DNA of 22,086 bases from Mycobacteriaceae bacterium (GTDB lineage: Bacteria > Actinomycetota > Actinomycetes > Mycobacteriales > Mycobacteriaceae). The first letter of the stretch is position 1. Each line of letters begins with the position of its first letter. Below the pieces are notes generated by a model. The model did no database searches. It saw nothing but the letters and a program-made list of their open reading frames with translations, and had not been told where the DNA came from. Location: assembly GCA_013362555.1 (NCBI GenBank), contig JABFVX010000460.1, positions 1 through 22,086 on the forward strand, given 5' to 3'. Of the stretch, positions 8,296 to 14,971 are shown one piece after another. The position numbers and the translations under genes were made by a program.

Positions 8296-9855
8296 TTGCG
8301 ACGAGGGACGAGGGACGACAACCGCCTCCAGCGGCCGCCGAGCGAAGCGACCATCAACACCGACGCCGGCGTCGTGCGCGGCACCCGCGGGCCCCGGGTG
8401 TCGCGCTGGCGCTCCATCCCTTACGCGGAGCCGCCGGTCGGGCAGCTGCGCTTCGTCGGCCCGCAGCCGGTGAAGCCGTGGAGCGGGGTGCGCGACGCCA
8501 CCGTGTTCGGCAACGCCGCGATGCAGTTCCCGGGCGGGGCGCGCACCGGCCTCGGCGTCCAAGCCGTGCACGAGGACTGCCTGACCATCAACGTCACCGC
8601 CCCGACCGCACCGGCGACCGCGCCGCGCCCCGTGATCGTGTTCATCCACGGCGGCGGGAACCTGTTCGGCACGTCGGCGCTGGCGCTCTACTCCGGCGGC
8701 AGGCTCGCGGTGACCGGCGACCTGGTGTTCGTGTCGTTCAACTATCGGCTGGGCGCGTTCGGCTACCTGGACTTCACCGAATTCGCCACGGCGCGGCACC
8801 CGTTCGAGTCGAACCTCGGCCTGCGTGACCAAGTCGCGGCACTGGAGTGGGTGCGGCGCAACATCGCGGCATTCGGCGGCGACCCGGCCAACGTCACGAT
8901 CATGGGCGAGTCCGCGGGCGCGAACGCGGTCCGCACGCTGCTGGCCACGCCTGCGGCGGGCGGACTGTTTCACCGGGCGATCGCCGAGAGCGTCATGAAC
9001 GGCGCGCTCAGCGCCGACGACGCGGCCCGGTTCGCGCGCCGCTGCGTCACCGCTCTCGGCGCCGACCGGGATTCGGCCCCGACACTGCTCGCTGAGGCCG
9101 ACGCGGCGGTCATCGGCCGCGCGGTGGGCCGCGAGATCAACCGGGCTATGCGGGAGCGGCCCGGGTTCATGCCGGTCACGCCGGTGGTGGACGGCGCCTG
9201 GCTGCCGGAACACCCGGCCGATGCCGTCGCGGCGGGACGGGGGCACGCCGTGCCGCTGATCATCGGCAGCAACCGGGACGAGGGCACGCTGTTCGCCAAA
9301 CACCTCGACCAGCTCCCGACTACGCCGGACCGGTTGCAGCGGCTGTTCGACCAGGCCGGGGCGGGGCACACGGAACGGCTGCGCGCCGCCTACCCGGACT
9401 GGGACACCCCGGCGGGCGCGATCCGGCTGGGCGGCGACTACACGTTCTGGCGGCCGTCGGTGCATTTCGCCGGCCAGCACACCAGGCACGCGCCCACCTA
9501 CGTCTACCGCTACGACTACGCGCCGCGCGCGATGCGGCTGACCGGCTACGGCGCTGCCCACGGCTCGGAGCTGTTCGCGGTGTTCGGCTTCGGCGAAACG
9601 CCGGCGGGCAGGCTGCTCACCGCTCCCGGCGGCAGGCGCGACCTGCGCCGCGTCACCCGGCTGATCCAGGGCCACTGGACCCACTTCGCCCGGCACGGCA
9701 CGCCCGGCGCGGGCTGGCCCGCCTACACCCCCGGCCGCCGCACGCTGATCATCGACACCGCGGTCCGCGTCAACCAGGACCCGGAAGCCGACCGCCGCCT
9801 GGCCCTCGACGCCCTCCCCCGCCCCACCCTCGGCCCCACAGAGCCTCCAGAATGA
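8296..9855 (+). CDS. Type-B carboxylesterase (alpha/beta hydrolase)
   Basis: Serine esterase of 519 residues hydrolysing carboxylic esters; the natural substrate is unknown. Visible are IPYAEPPVGQLRF (41-53), the disulphide-region motif EDCLTINV (93-100), the oxyanion hole HGGG (118-121), the nucleophile Ser206 in GESAG, Glu329 in GSNRDEGTLF and His422 in GAAHGSELFAVFG. This is a complete Ser-Glu-His triad. No signal peptide is apparent. The start is uncertain: I chose the TTG at 8296 because GAGGAG lies 9 nt upstream. A GTG at 8215 without a good ribosome-binding site, and an ATG at 8176 inside repeat C, are weaker. The last residues Pro-Glu and the TGA are encoded by the left arm of repeat D. 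Confidence 0.9.
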   Translation: MRRGTRDDNRLQRPPSEATINTDAGVVRGTRGPRVSRWRSIPYAEPPVGQLRFVGPQPVKPWSGVRDATVFGNAAMQFPGGARTGLGVQAVHEDCLTINVTAPTAPATAPRPVIVFIHGGGNLFGTSALALYSGGRLAVTGDLVFVSFNYRLGAFGYLDFTEFATARHPFESNLGLRDQVAALEWVRRNIAAFGGDPANVTIMGESAGANAVRTLLATPAAGGLFHRAIAESVMNGALSADDAARFARRCVTALGADRDSAPTLLAEADAAVIGRAVGREINRAMRERPGFMPVTPVVDGAWLPEHPADAVAAGRGHAVPLIIGSNRDEGTLFAKHLDQLPTTPDRLQRLFDQAGAGHTERLRAAYPDWDTPAGAIRLGGDYTFWRPSVHFAGQHTRHAPTYVYRYDYAPRAMRLTGYGAAHGSELFAVFGFGETPAGRLLTAPGGRRDLRRVTRLIQGHWTHFARHGTPGAGWPAYTPGRRTLIIDTAVRVNQDPEADRRLALDALPRPTLGPTEPPE

Positions 9856-9969
9856 CCCGCGAGCAGCTGTATTGAATGCCCTTGCTCGCGAGGCCCTGCG
9901 CTGTTACGCGAGCTGCCTGCTCGGGGCGCCGTCTCGCAGCGCTGAGCGCACGTCACGGGTCATTCTGGA
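9844..9969. repeat. Intergenic inverted repeat, long form (copy D)
   Basis: The ends are the family arm: CCTCCAGAATGACCC at 9844-9858 and the reverse complement ending at 9969. They pair at 16 of 17 outer positions before diverging. The middle (9872-9942) matches, in reverse complement, the core of the long copy at 18785-18914 at about 63 of 72 aligned positions. The element lies between convergent genes. The carboxylesterase stop (9853-9855) is in its left arm and the dfrA stop (9960-9962) in its right arm. Confidence 0.9.
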
Positions 9970-10457
9970 AGTTCGAAGCGGCGGATGCGGTAGCGGAGGC
10001 CGGTCTTCGACGTCCGCCAGCCGGTGTCGTCGACCGGACGCCACGGCGGGGCGAGCGGCGGGGCGAAAGCGTCGCCGTCGATGTCCGCGTCGACTTCGGT
10101 GACCGTCACGTCGCTCGCGAGCGGCAGGGCAGCGGCGTAGATCCGGCCGCCGCCGATCACCCACGCCTCCCGCTCACCCGCCAGGACCAGGGCGGCGTCC
10201 ACCGAGTGAGCGGCCGCCGCGCCCGGGGCCGACCAGCGCGGGTCCCGGGTGACCACGATGTTGTGCCTGTCGGGCAGCGGCCGGGCCGCGGCAGGCAGCG
10301 ATTCCCACGTGCGCCTGCCCATGATCACCGGGTGGCCGAGGGTGAGCGCCTTGAAGTGCGCCATGTCTTCCGGCAGCCGCCACGGGATGGCGTTGTCCTT
10401 GCCGATCACACCGGCGGGCGTCTGGGCCCAGATCAGTCGGATCCGCCGACCGCTCAC
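9960..10457 (-). CDS. dfrA: Dihydrofolate reductase
   Basis: NADPH-dependent enzyme of 165 residues reducing dihydrofolate to tetrahydrofolate, and the target of trimethoprim. Visible are IWAQTPAGVIGKDNAIPWRLPEDMAHFK with the active-site acid in LPED, then GHPVIMGRRTWESLP, NIVVTRDP and WVIGGGRIYAAAL for NADPH binding, and a C-terminal YRIRRFE. The GTG start at 10457 overlaps the thyA stop by 4 nt (GTGA), so the two genes are probably translationally coupled. The pairing makes metabolic sense, because thymidylate synthase yields the dihydrofolate that this enzyme recycles. The final Leu-Pro-Glu and the stop codon lie in or next to the right arm of repeat D. Confidence 0.96.
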   Translation of the reverse strand: MSGRRIRLIWAQTPAGVIGKDNAIPWRLPEDMAHFKALTLGHPVIMGRRTWESLPAAARPLPDRHNIVVTRDPRWSAPGAAAAHSVDAALVLAGEREAWVIGGGRIYAAALPLASDVTVTEVDADIDGDAFAPPLAPPWRPVDDTGWRTSKTGLRYRIRRFELPE

Positions 10458-11254
10458 ACCGCCACCGGGGCTTTGATCGCCGGGTGGTGGCGGTAGTCGA
10501 GCACCTCGACATCGGCGTAGTCGTAGTCGAACAGCGACGCCGCCGCACCCAGCCGCAACGTCGGGAACGGGTGCGGGTCCCGGCTGAGCTGCTCGTTCAC
10601 CTGGTCTTGATGATTGCGGTAGATGTGGCAGTCGCCGCCGGTCCAAATGAACTCGCCGGGCTCCAGCCCGGTCTGCCGGGCGACCATGTGCGTCAGCAGC
10701 GCGTAGCTTGCAATGTTGAACGGCACGCCGAGGAACAGGTCGGCGCTGCGCTGGTACAGCTGGCACGAAAGCGTGCCGTCGGCGACGTAGAACTGGAAGA
10801 AGGCGTGGCACGGCGCCAGCGCCATCTTGTCCAGCTCGGCCACGTTCCACGCCGACACGATCATGCGCCGGGAGTCCGGGTCGCGCCGCAACGTGTCGAG
10901 GACCTCGGCGATCTGGTCGACGTGCCGCCCGTCCGGGGTCGGCCAGGACCGCCACTGCACGCCGTAGACCGGGCCGAGTTCGCCTGCGGCGTCGGCCCAT
11001 TCGTCCCAGATGGTGACGCCGTGCTCGCGCAGCCACCCGACGTTGGAGTCGCCGCGCAGGAACCACAGCAGCTCGTAGACGATCGACTTCAGGTGCACAC
11101 GCTTGGTCGTGATCAGGGGGAACCCGGCCGACAGGTCATAGCGCAGCTGCCTGCCGAACAGGCTCCAGGTACCGGTACCGGTGCGGTCCGCCTTGACCGC
11201 ACCGGTGTCGCGGACCAGCCGCAGCAGGTCTTCGTACTGGGTATCGGGGGTCAC
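10454..11254 (-). CDS. thyA: Thymidylate synthase
   Basis: The 266-residue enzyme methylates dUMP to dTMP with methylene-tetrahydrofolate; M. tuberculosis ThyA has 263 residues. Visible are DRTGTGTWSLFGRQLRYDLS, the active-site loop, YELLWFLRGDSNVGWLREHG, YGVQWRSW, the nucleophilic cysteine in ALAPCHAFFQFYV, CQLYQRSADLFLGVPFNIAS and the invariant C-terminus HHPAIKAPVAV. The GTG at 11254 gives VTPDTQYEDLLRLV, which aligns with the family N-terminus. There is no Shine-Dalgarno sequence; TAGACT ends 8 nt upstream, which suggests a leaderless mRNA. The gene overlaps dfrA by 4 nt downstream and is divergent from cobF with only 24 bp between start codons. Confidence 0.97.
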   Translation of the reverse strand: MTPDTQYEDLLRLVRDTGAVKADRTGTGTWSLFGRQLRYDLSAGFPLITTKRVHLKSIVYELLWFLRGDSNVGWLREHGVTIWDEWADAAGELGPVYGVQWRSWPTPDGRHVDQIAEVLDTLRRDPDSRRMIVSAWNVAELDKMALAPCHAFFQFYVADGTLSCQLYQRSADLFLGVPFNIASYALLTHMVARQTGLEPGEFIWTGGDCHIYRNHQDQVNEQLSRDPHPFPTLRLGAAASLFDYDYADVEVLDYRHHPAIKAPVAV

Positions 11255-11262
11255 GGCGGTGA

Positions 11263-11272
11263 AGTCTATGCT
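11263..11272. promoter_or_regulatory. Two opposed, overlapping -10 elements (thyA and cobF)
   Basis: On the plus strand TATGCT (11267-11272) is followed by 6 nt and the cobF GTG. On the minus strand TAGACT (11268-11263) is followed by 8 nt and the thyA GTG. The hexamers share the TA at 11267-11268. Both fit TAnnnT with leaderless spacing. The whole intergenic gap (11255-11278) is 24 bp, so any -35 contacts must fall inside the opposite coding sequence. Confidence 0.5.
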
Positions 11273-11278
11273 CCCGGC

Positions 11279-12025
11279 GTGCGCAAGCTCTACGTGATCG
11301 GCATCGGCGCCGGCAACCCCGACCACCTGACCCTGCAAGCGGTCAAGGCGATGAACGAGGCCGACGTGTTCTTCGTCCTGGGCAAGGGCAAGCGCACATC
11401 CGAACTGACCGACCTGCGCCGGACAATGCTCCACGCGCACAAGGCCGGCCCGTACCGGCTCGTCGAGATTCCCGACCCGCCCCGCGACCGCGCTCCGTCC
11501 CACTACGGCGCCGCCGTGCAGGACTGGCACGCCCGGCGGGCCGACCTGCTGGAGCAGGCGTTCGCACAGGCCGACGGCGTCGGCGCGATCCTGGTATGGG
11601 GCGACCCGTCGCTGTACGACTCGACCTTGCGCATCGTCGACACCGTGCTCGCCCGCGGCGGACAGCGGTTCGACTACACCGTGGTGCCCGGCGTCACCAG
11701 CGTGTCGGCGCTGGCCGCGGCGACCCGGACGGTGCTGCACGACGTCGGCGAGCCGGTGCACGTCACCACCGGCCGCAAGCTGCGCGCCGAAGGCCTGCGG
11801 CACAGCGCCACCGTGGTCATGCTCGACGCCGACTGCGCCTTCCGCGACCTGCCGCCCGACACCCACATCCGCTGGGCCGCGTACCTCGGCCTGCCGGACG
11901 AGACGGTCGTCTCCGGCCCGCTGAGCGAGGTCGGCGACCACATCATCGCCACCCGCGCCGCGCTGCGCGCCCGCAAGGGCTGGATCATGGACATCTACCT
12001 CCTCCAAAAACACTCTCCAGAATGA
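11279..12025 (+). CDS. cobF: Precorrin-6A synthase (deacetylating)
   Basis: Tetrapyrrole methylase of 248 residues. CobF uses S-adenosylmethionine to methylate precorrin-5 at C-1 with release of acetate, giving precorrin-6A in the aerobic cobalamin pathway. Visible are the N-terminal KLYVIGIGAGNPDHLTLQAV typical of the family, VFFVLGKGKRTSEL, GAILVWGDPSLYDSTLRI, VVPGVTSVSALAAAT and a C-terminal GWIMDIYLLQ. The GTG at 11279 matches the family start and lies 6 nt after TATGCT. No other cob gene is in the window, so cobF is detached from the pathway cluster. The last residues Ser-Pro-Glu and the TGA lie in repeat E. Confidence 0.93.
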   Translation: MRKLYVIGIGAGNPDHLTLQAVKAMNEADVFFVLGKGKRTSELTDLRRTMLHAHKAGPYRLVEIPDPPRDRAPSHYGAAVQDWHARRADLLEQAFAQADGVGAILVWGDPSLYDSTLRIVDTVLARGGQRFDYTVVPGVTSVSALAAATRTVLHDVGEPVHVTTGRKLRAEGLRHSATVVMLDADCAFRDLPPDTHIRWAAYLGLPDETVVSGPLSEVGDHIIATRAALRARKGWIMDIYLLQKHSPE

Positions 12026-12067
12026 GCCATGACGTGCACTGAACGCCCTGGACGGGTCATACTGGAG
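12015..12067. repeat. Intergenic inverted repeat, short form (copy E, strongly decayed)
   Basis: Arms at 12015-12038 and 12044-12067 flank the loop CTGAA and pair at only 16 of 24 positions. The outer end (CTCCAGAATGA and TCATACTGGAG) is still recognisable. The left arm contains the cobF stop codon (12023-12025). The copy lies between two genes on the same strand, 36 bp before the glycosylase start. Confidence 0.85.
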
Positions 12068-12091
12068 GTCGTCTATGTCGCTAGGCGGGGG

Positions 12092-12097
12092 TAGTCT
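12092..12097 (+). promoter_or_regulatory. Predicted -10 element of the Fpg/Nei glycosylase gene
   Basis: TAGTCT is followed by 6 nt (CCGGGG) and GTG at 12104, which is leaderless spacing. The promoter sits just after repeat E, so the gene can be transcribed independently of cobF. Confidence 0.45.
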
Positions 12098-12103
12098 CCG
12101 GGG

Positions 12104-12970
12104 GTGCCCGAGCTACCGGAAGTCGAGGCGCTGGCGCAGTTCCTGCGGGAGCATGCGGTCGGCGCGGTAGTCGGGCGGGTGGACATCGCGGCGCTGAGCG
12201 TGCTCAAGACCGCGGACCCGCCGATCACCGGGATTCAAGGCCGCGACGTGACGGGCGCGGGCCGGTGGGGCAAGCATCTCGGTCTCGACTGTTCCGGGTT
12301 GTGGCTGATCACGCACCTGTCGCGGGGCGGATGGCTGCGCTGGATCGATGAGCCGAGCCCGGTCCCGCCCAAGCCGGGCAAGGGACCGCTGGCGCTGCGA
12401 GTGCACCTGTTCACCCCGGAGGGCTCCACCCCCGCCTTCGACCTCACGGAAGCGGGAACGAAGAAGCGGCTTGCGGTGTGGCTGACGCCGGATCCGCGCC
12501 AGGTGCCGGGAATCGCCCGGCTCGGGCCGGACGCGCTCGCTGTCACTGCGGACGAGTTCGGCGAGCTGCTGCACGGGACCTCGCAGCGACTGAAGTCGGC
12601 GCTGGTGGACCAGACCCTCATCGCGGGCATCGGCAACGCCTATTCCGACGAAATTCTGCACACCGCGAAGCTCTCGCCCTTCGCGAATACCGCCACACTC
12701 AAACCCGACAAAACCGACATTCTTTACTCAGCGATGCGCGCGGTGCTGCTCGATGCCGTCAACCGTTCTGTCGGACAGGACGCAGCCCGCCTGAAAGGCG
12801 AGAAAAGGTCGGGTATGCGAGTACACGGACGAACCGGCGAGAGCTGTCCGGTTTGCGGGGACACCGTGCGCGAAGTCTCGTTCGCGGAGCGTTCGTTCCA
12901 GTACTGCGCTACCTGCCAGACCAGCGGAAAGGTGCTCGCGGACCGCAGAATGTCACGTTTGCTGAAATAG
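12104..12970 (+). CDS. Fpg/Nei family DNA glycosylase and AP lyase
   Basis: Base-excision repair glycosylase of 288 residues that removes oxidised bases and nicks the abasic site. The start is PELPEVE, in which Pro2 becomes the N-terminal nucleophile once Met is removed and Glu3 is catalytic. Other landmarks are GRWGKHLGLD, the helix-two-turn-helix segment LIAGIGNAYSDEIL, and a C-terminal zinc finger with Cys248, Cys251, Cys268 and Cys271 (CxxC-16-CxxC). Arg263, just before the second cysteine pair, is placed like the zinc-finger arginine of the family. Whether it acts on 8-oxoguanine (Fpg) or oxidised pyrimidines (Nei) cannot be decided here. The start must be GTG 12104, because the mature N-terminus is fixed by chemistry. 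A related gene (Rv0944) lies near pgi in M. tuberculosis. Confidence 0.93.
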   Translation: MPELPEVEALAQFLREHAVGAVVGRVDIAALSVLKTADPPITGIQGRDVTGAGRWGKHLGLDCSGLWLITHLSRGGWLRWIDEPSPVPPKPGKGPLALRVHLFTPEGSTPAFDLTEAGTKKRLAVWLTPDPRQVPGIARLGPDALAVTADEFGELLHGTSQRLKSALVDQTLIAGIGNAYSDEILHTAKLSPFANTATLKPDKTDILYSAMRAVLLDAVNRSVGQDAARLKGEKRSGMRVHGRTGESCPVCGDTVREVSFAERSFQYCATCQTSGKVLADRRMSRLLK

Positions 12971-13092
12971 TCGTAACATCCCATGTCTACGGCAATTGCC
13001 AGCTCCCGCTAAGCGTCCTTTCAGAAATCACCGCAAAGGTGTTACTCGTCGGATCCATCCGGCAAAGTGAATTCTGGAAGGAAAGTCTTTAT

Positions 13093-13209
13093 ATGATCCC
13101 CGTTATCATCAACACCGGCAGCGCGGCCCTCGACGGCCTGTGGAACACCGCGGGCGCTGCCTTCGGCGGAATCCTCAGGACCCTGTGGACCGGCTCGTTC
13201 GGCGGCTGA
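13093..13209 (+). CDS. Small protein of 38 residues, unknown function
   Basis: The ATG at 13093 follows GGAAGGAAAG with suitable spacing, the most A/G-rich ribosome-binding region in the window, and the 122-bp upstream gap is noticeably AT-richer than its surroundings. The peptide begins MIPVIINTGSAALDGLW and ends LRTLWTGSFGG. It has only one Asp and one Arg, several Gly and two Trp. Leu13, Leu16, Trp17, Ala20, Phe24, Ile27, Leu28 and Leu31 recur every 3-4 residues, as in an amphipathic helix. There is no signal peptide. Repeat F follows 6 nt after the stop and could terminate the transcript. By size, lack of signal and amphipathicity it recalls the short cell-wall porins of corynebacteria (PorA/PorH) or membrane-active peptides, but I see no sequence match, so no function is assigned. 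Confidence 0.65.
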   Translation: MIPVIINTGSAALDGLWNTAGAAFGGILRTLWTGSFGG

Positions 13210-13215
13210 AACCTT

Positions 13216-13264
13216 CCAGAACGACCCATGACATGCGCTCACCGCAACTCATGGGTCGTTCTGG
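13216..13264. repeat. Intergenic inverted repeat, short form (copy F)
   Basis: Arms at 13216-13237 and 13243-13264 flank the loop CTCAC and pair at 20 of 22 positions; both mismatches are near the loop. It uses the AGAACGACCCATG variant with matching changes in the opposite arm. It lies between the small-protein gene and the convergent F420 oxidoreductase gene, 4 nt from the latter's stop. Confidence 0.93.
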
Positions 13265-13268
13265 CATT

Positions 13269-14306
13269 TCACACGAGGTGTTTGACGCGCTCGATGAGCC
13301 GGGCGCGGGCGGTGACGGTGTCGGCGAGCGGGGTGACGTTGAGGGTGGTGACCCCCGATTCGGCGAAGGCCGCGATGCGTTCTTTGACGTAGCTCTCCGG
13401 GCCGATCAGGGACACGCCGCGAGCCAGCTCGTCCGGGACGGCGGCGGCAGCCTCGTCCTTGCGGCCCGCCAGATACAGCTCCTGAATGCGGTCGGCCTCG
13501 GCGGCGTAGCCGTAGCGGCAGGCCAGCTCGTGGTAGAAATTCTTGCCCTTGGCGCCCATGCCGCCGACGTAGAGCGCCAGCACCGGCTTCACGAACGACA
13601 GCAGGTGGTCGACGTCGTCGCCGATCGCGAGGGCGGGCCCGGCGAAGATCTGCAGCGGGCCGAGCTCCGGGTCGCGCTTGGCGGCGCCCGCGGCCAGTGA
13701 GTCGCCCCAGACGTCCTTGGCCTTCTCCGGCAGGTAGTGGATAGGCTGCCAGCCCTCGGCGATCTCGGCGGCCAACGCCACGTTCTTCGGCCCGATCGCG
13801 GCCAGCAGCACCGGAATCCGTTCCCGGACCGGGTGATTGATGATCTTCAGCGGCTTTCCTAGCCCGGTGCCCTCCGCCGCGGGCAGCGGCACCCGGTAGT
13901 GCTTGCCCTGGTACTCCAGCCGCTCCCGGCGCCACACGGCGCGACAGATCTCGACCGTCTCACGGGTGCGGCCCAGCGGCGCGTCGTAGCGCACGCCGTG
14001 GAAACCCTCGATCACCTGCGGGCCGGACGCGCCGAGGCCGAGCACGAACCGGCCGTCGGAGACGTAGTCCAGGCCTGCCGCGGTCATCGCGGTGAGCGTG
14101 GGGGTGCGGGTGTAGAGCTGCATGATGCCCGACGCCAGTTCCACCCGGGAGGTGGCCGCCGCCAGGTAGCCCAGGGCGCTCACGGCGTCGAAAGAGTACG
14201 CCTCGGGCACGAAGACGATGTCCAGCCCGGCGCGCTCGTAGTCGGCGACCTCGGCCGCGATCTCTTTGAAGCCGCCCGCGTAGTTGATGCTCAGTCCGAT
14301 CCGCAC
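13269..14306 (-). CDS. LLM-class F420-dependent oxidoreductase
   Basis: Luciferase-like TIM-barrel flavin/deazaflavin enzyme of 345 residues. Visible are IGLSINYAGGFKEIAAEV at the N-terminus, AGLDIVFVPEAYSFDAVSALGYLAAAT, VELASGIMQLYTRTPTLTAMTA, the conserved LGLGASGPQVIEGFHG and IPVLLAAIGPKNVALAAEIAEGW. In mycolata this family uses coenzyme F420, as in Rv3520c-like proteins; the substrate is unknown. The GTG at 14306 lies 6 nt after a minus-strand TACGTT. The in-frame GTG at 14312 directly abuts that hexamer and is less likely. The gene is divergent from the PH-domain gene with a 54-bp gap. Confidence 0.9.
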   Translation of the reverse strand: MRIGLSINYAGGFKEIAAEVADYERAGLDIVFVPEAYSFDAVSALGYLAAATSRVELASGIMQLYTRTPTLTAMTAAGLDYVSDGRFVLGLGASGPQVIEGFHGVRYDAPLGRTRETVEICRAVWRRERLEYQGKHYRVPLPAAEGTGLGKPLKIINHPVRERIPVLLAAIGPKNVALAAEIAEGWQPIHYLPEKAKDVWGDSLAAGAAKRDPELGPLQIFAGPALAIGDDVDHLLSFVKPVLALYVGGMGAKGKNFYHELACRYGYAAEADRIQELYLAGRKDEAAAAVPDELARGVSLIGPESYVKERIAAFAESGVTTLNVTPLADTVTARARLIERVKHLV

Positions 14307-14312
14307 GGTCAC

Positions 14313-14318
14313 AACGTA
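14313..14318 (-). promoter_or_regulatory. Predicted -10 element of the F420 oxidoreductase gene
   Basis: Minus-strand TACGTT is followed by GTGACC and then the GTG at 14306, giving leaderless spacing of 6 nt. Confidence 0.5.
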
Positions 14319-14347
14319 ACGGCTCGCTTCTCCGCGCGGCGCACGGG

Positions 14348-14353
14348 TACGTT
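14348..14353 (+). promoter_or_regulatory. Predicted -10 element of the PH-domain gene
   Basis: TACGTT, identical to the hexamer of the divergent neighbour, is followed by 7 nt and GTG at 14361. The two hexamers are 29 bp apart on opposite strands. Confidence 0.5.
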
Positions 14354-14360
14354 GGTCGGC

Positions 14361-14900
14361 GTGGCACCCGTTCGAGCCGGCACGGTGCCGGCATGGAAGT
14401 ACCTGCTGTACGCCGCGGTGGTCAGCGCGGAAGTGGCGGCCGTGAGCGCGGCGGTGGTGATCGGCTCCGGCGTCGACCGGATCTTCACCGGCATCCTGCT
14501 CGGCCTGACAGTCGCGATTCCGCTCGGCGCGCTGCTGCGCCGGATGGACGGGGTGACGCTCGGCGACGACGCGGTGGTGCTGCGCCGGACGCTGCGCACC
14601 CGCCGAATCGGCTGGGCCGACGTGCGCGGGGGCCGCTTCGCCTACGACGAATACGGCCGCTGGACTCTCGCGCTCGACCTCGCCGCGGGCGCCGCCCACG
14701 GCGACGAGCTCGTCCTGCTGAGCATCCCGCCGGTCTCCCGCCCCGTCTCCAACCCCTACGAACTGCGCAAGCGCGAACAAGTCCGCGAACTCCGGCTGGC
14801 CCTGCGCCGCAAGCGCGTTCCGGTCACGGTCGTCCCGGAGATCGCCGCCGCCCTCCACGAACACTGGGGCATAGCACCCCCGAAGACCCCCACCGCCTGA
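14361..14900 (+). CDS. Membrane-anchored bacterial PH-domain protein
   Basis: Protein of 179 residues. Two hydrophobic stretches at about 14-35 and 41-60 form an N-terminal membrane hairpin. The following cytosolic part has the bacterial PH-domain pattern GVTLGDDAVVLRRTLRTRRIGWADV, followed by a beta-rich region and the helix EQVRELRLALRRK. This resembles the actinobacterial PH-domain proteins related to the CFP-6 antigen. The function is not known. The GTG at 14361 is supported by the upstream TACGTT and by the absence of another good start before the first membrane segment. The stop lies 2 nt before the hairpin at 14903-14966. Confidence 0.8.
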   Translation: MAPVRAGTVPAWKYLLYAAVVSAEVAAVSAAVVIGSGVDRIFTGILLGLTVAIPLGALLRRMDGVTLGDDAVVLRRTLRTRRIGWADVRGGRFAYDEYGRWTLALDLAAGAAHGDELVLLSIPPVSRPVSNPYELRKREQVRELRLALRRKRVPVTVVPEIAAALHEHWGIAPPKTPTA

Positions 14901-14902
14901 CA

Positions 14903-14966
14903 GCCGCACCCCTTGTGGCTAAACGCACCGGAAGTAGGCGGTGCGTTTAGCCACAAGGGGTGCGGC
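14903..14966. terminator. Perfect 28-bp hairpin between convergent genes (another repeat family)
   Basis: Arms at 14903-14930 and 14939-14966 are perfectly complementary around the 8-nt loop GAAGTAGG. The stem contains CCCTTGTGGCTAAACGCACC. It occupies nearly all of the gap between the PH-domain and SDR stop codons, so a bidirectional terminator is likely. Its sequence is unrelated to the nine-copy family. Confidence 0.8.
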
Positions 14967-14971
14967 AGGGC

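Noticed and set aside
9872..9942. Core of the long repeat as a tRNA or a CRISPR-like unit
   Set aside because: No cloverleaf, CCA-region or T-loop pattern is present, and only two dispersed, inverted copies exist rather than a regularly spaced array.
9844..9969. IS element or transposase remnant at the long repeat
   Set aside because: The element is only 126 bp, no transposase-like reading frame is present, and no clear target-site duplication flanks it.
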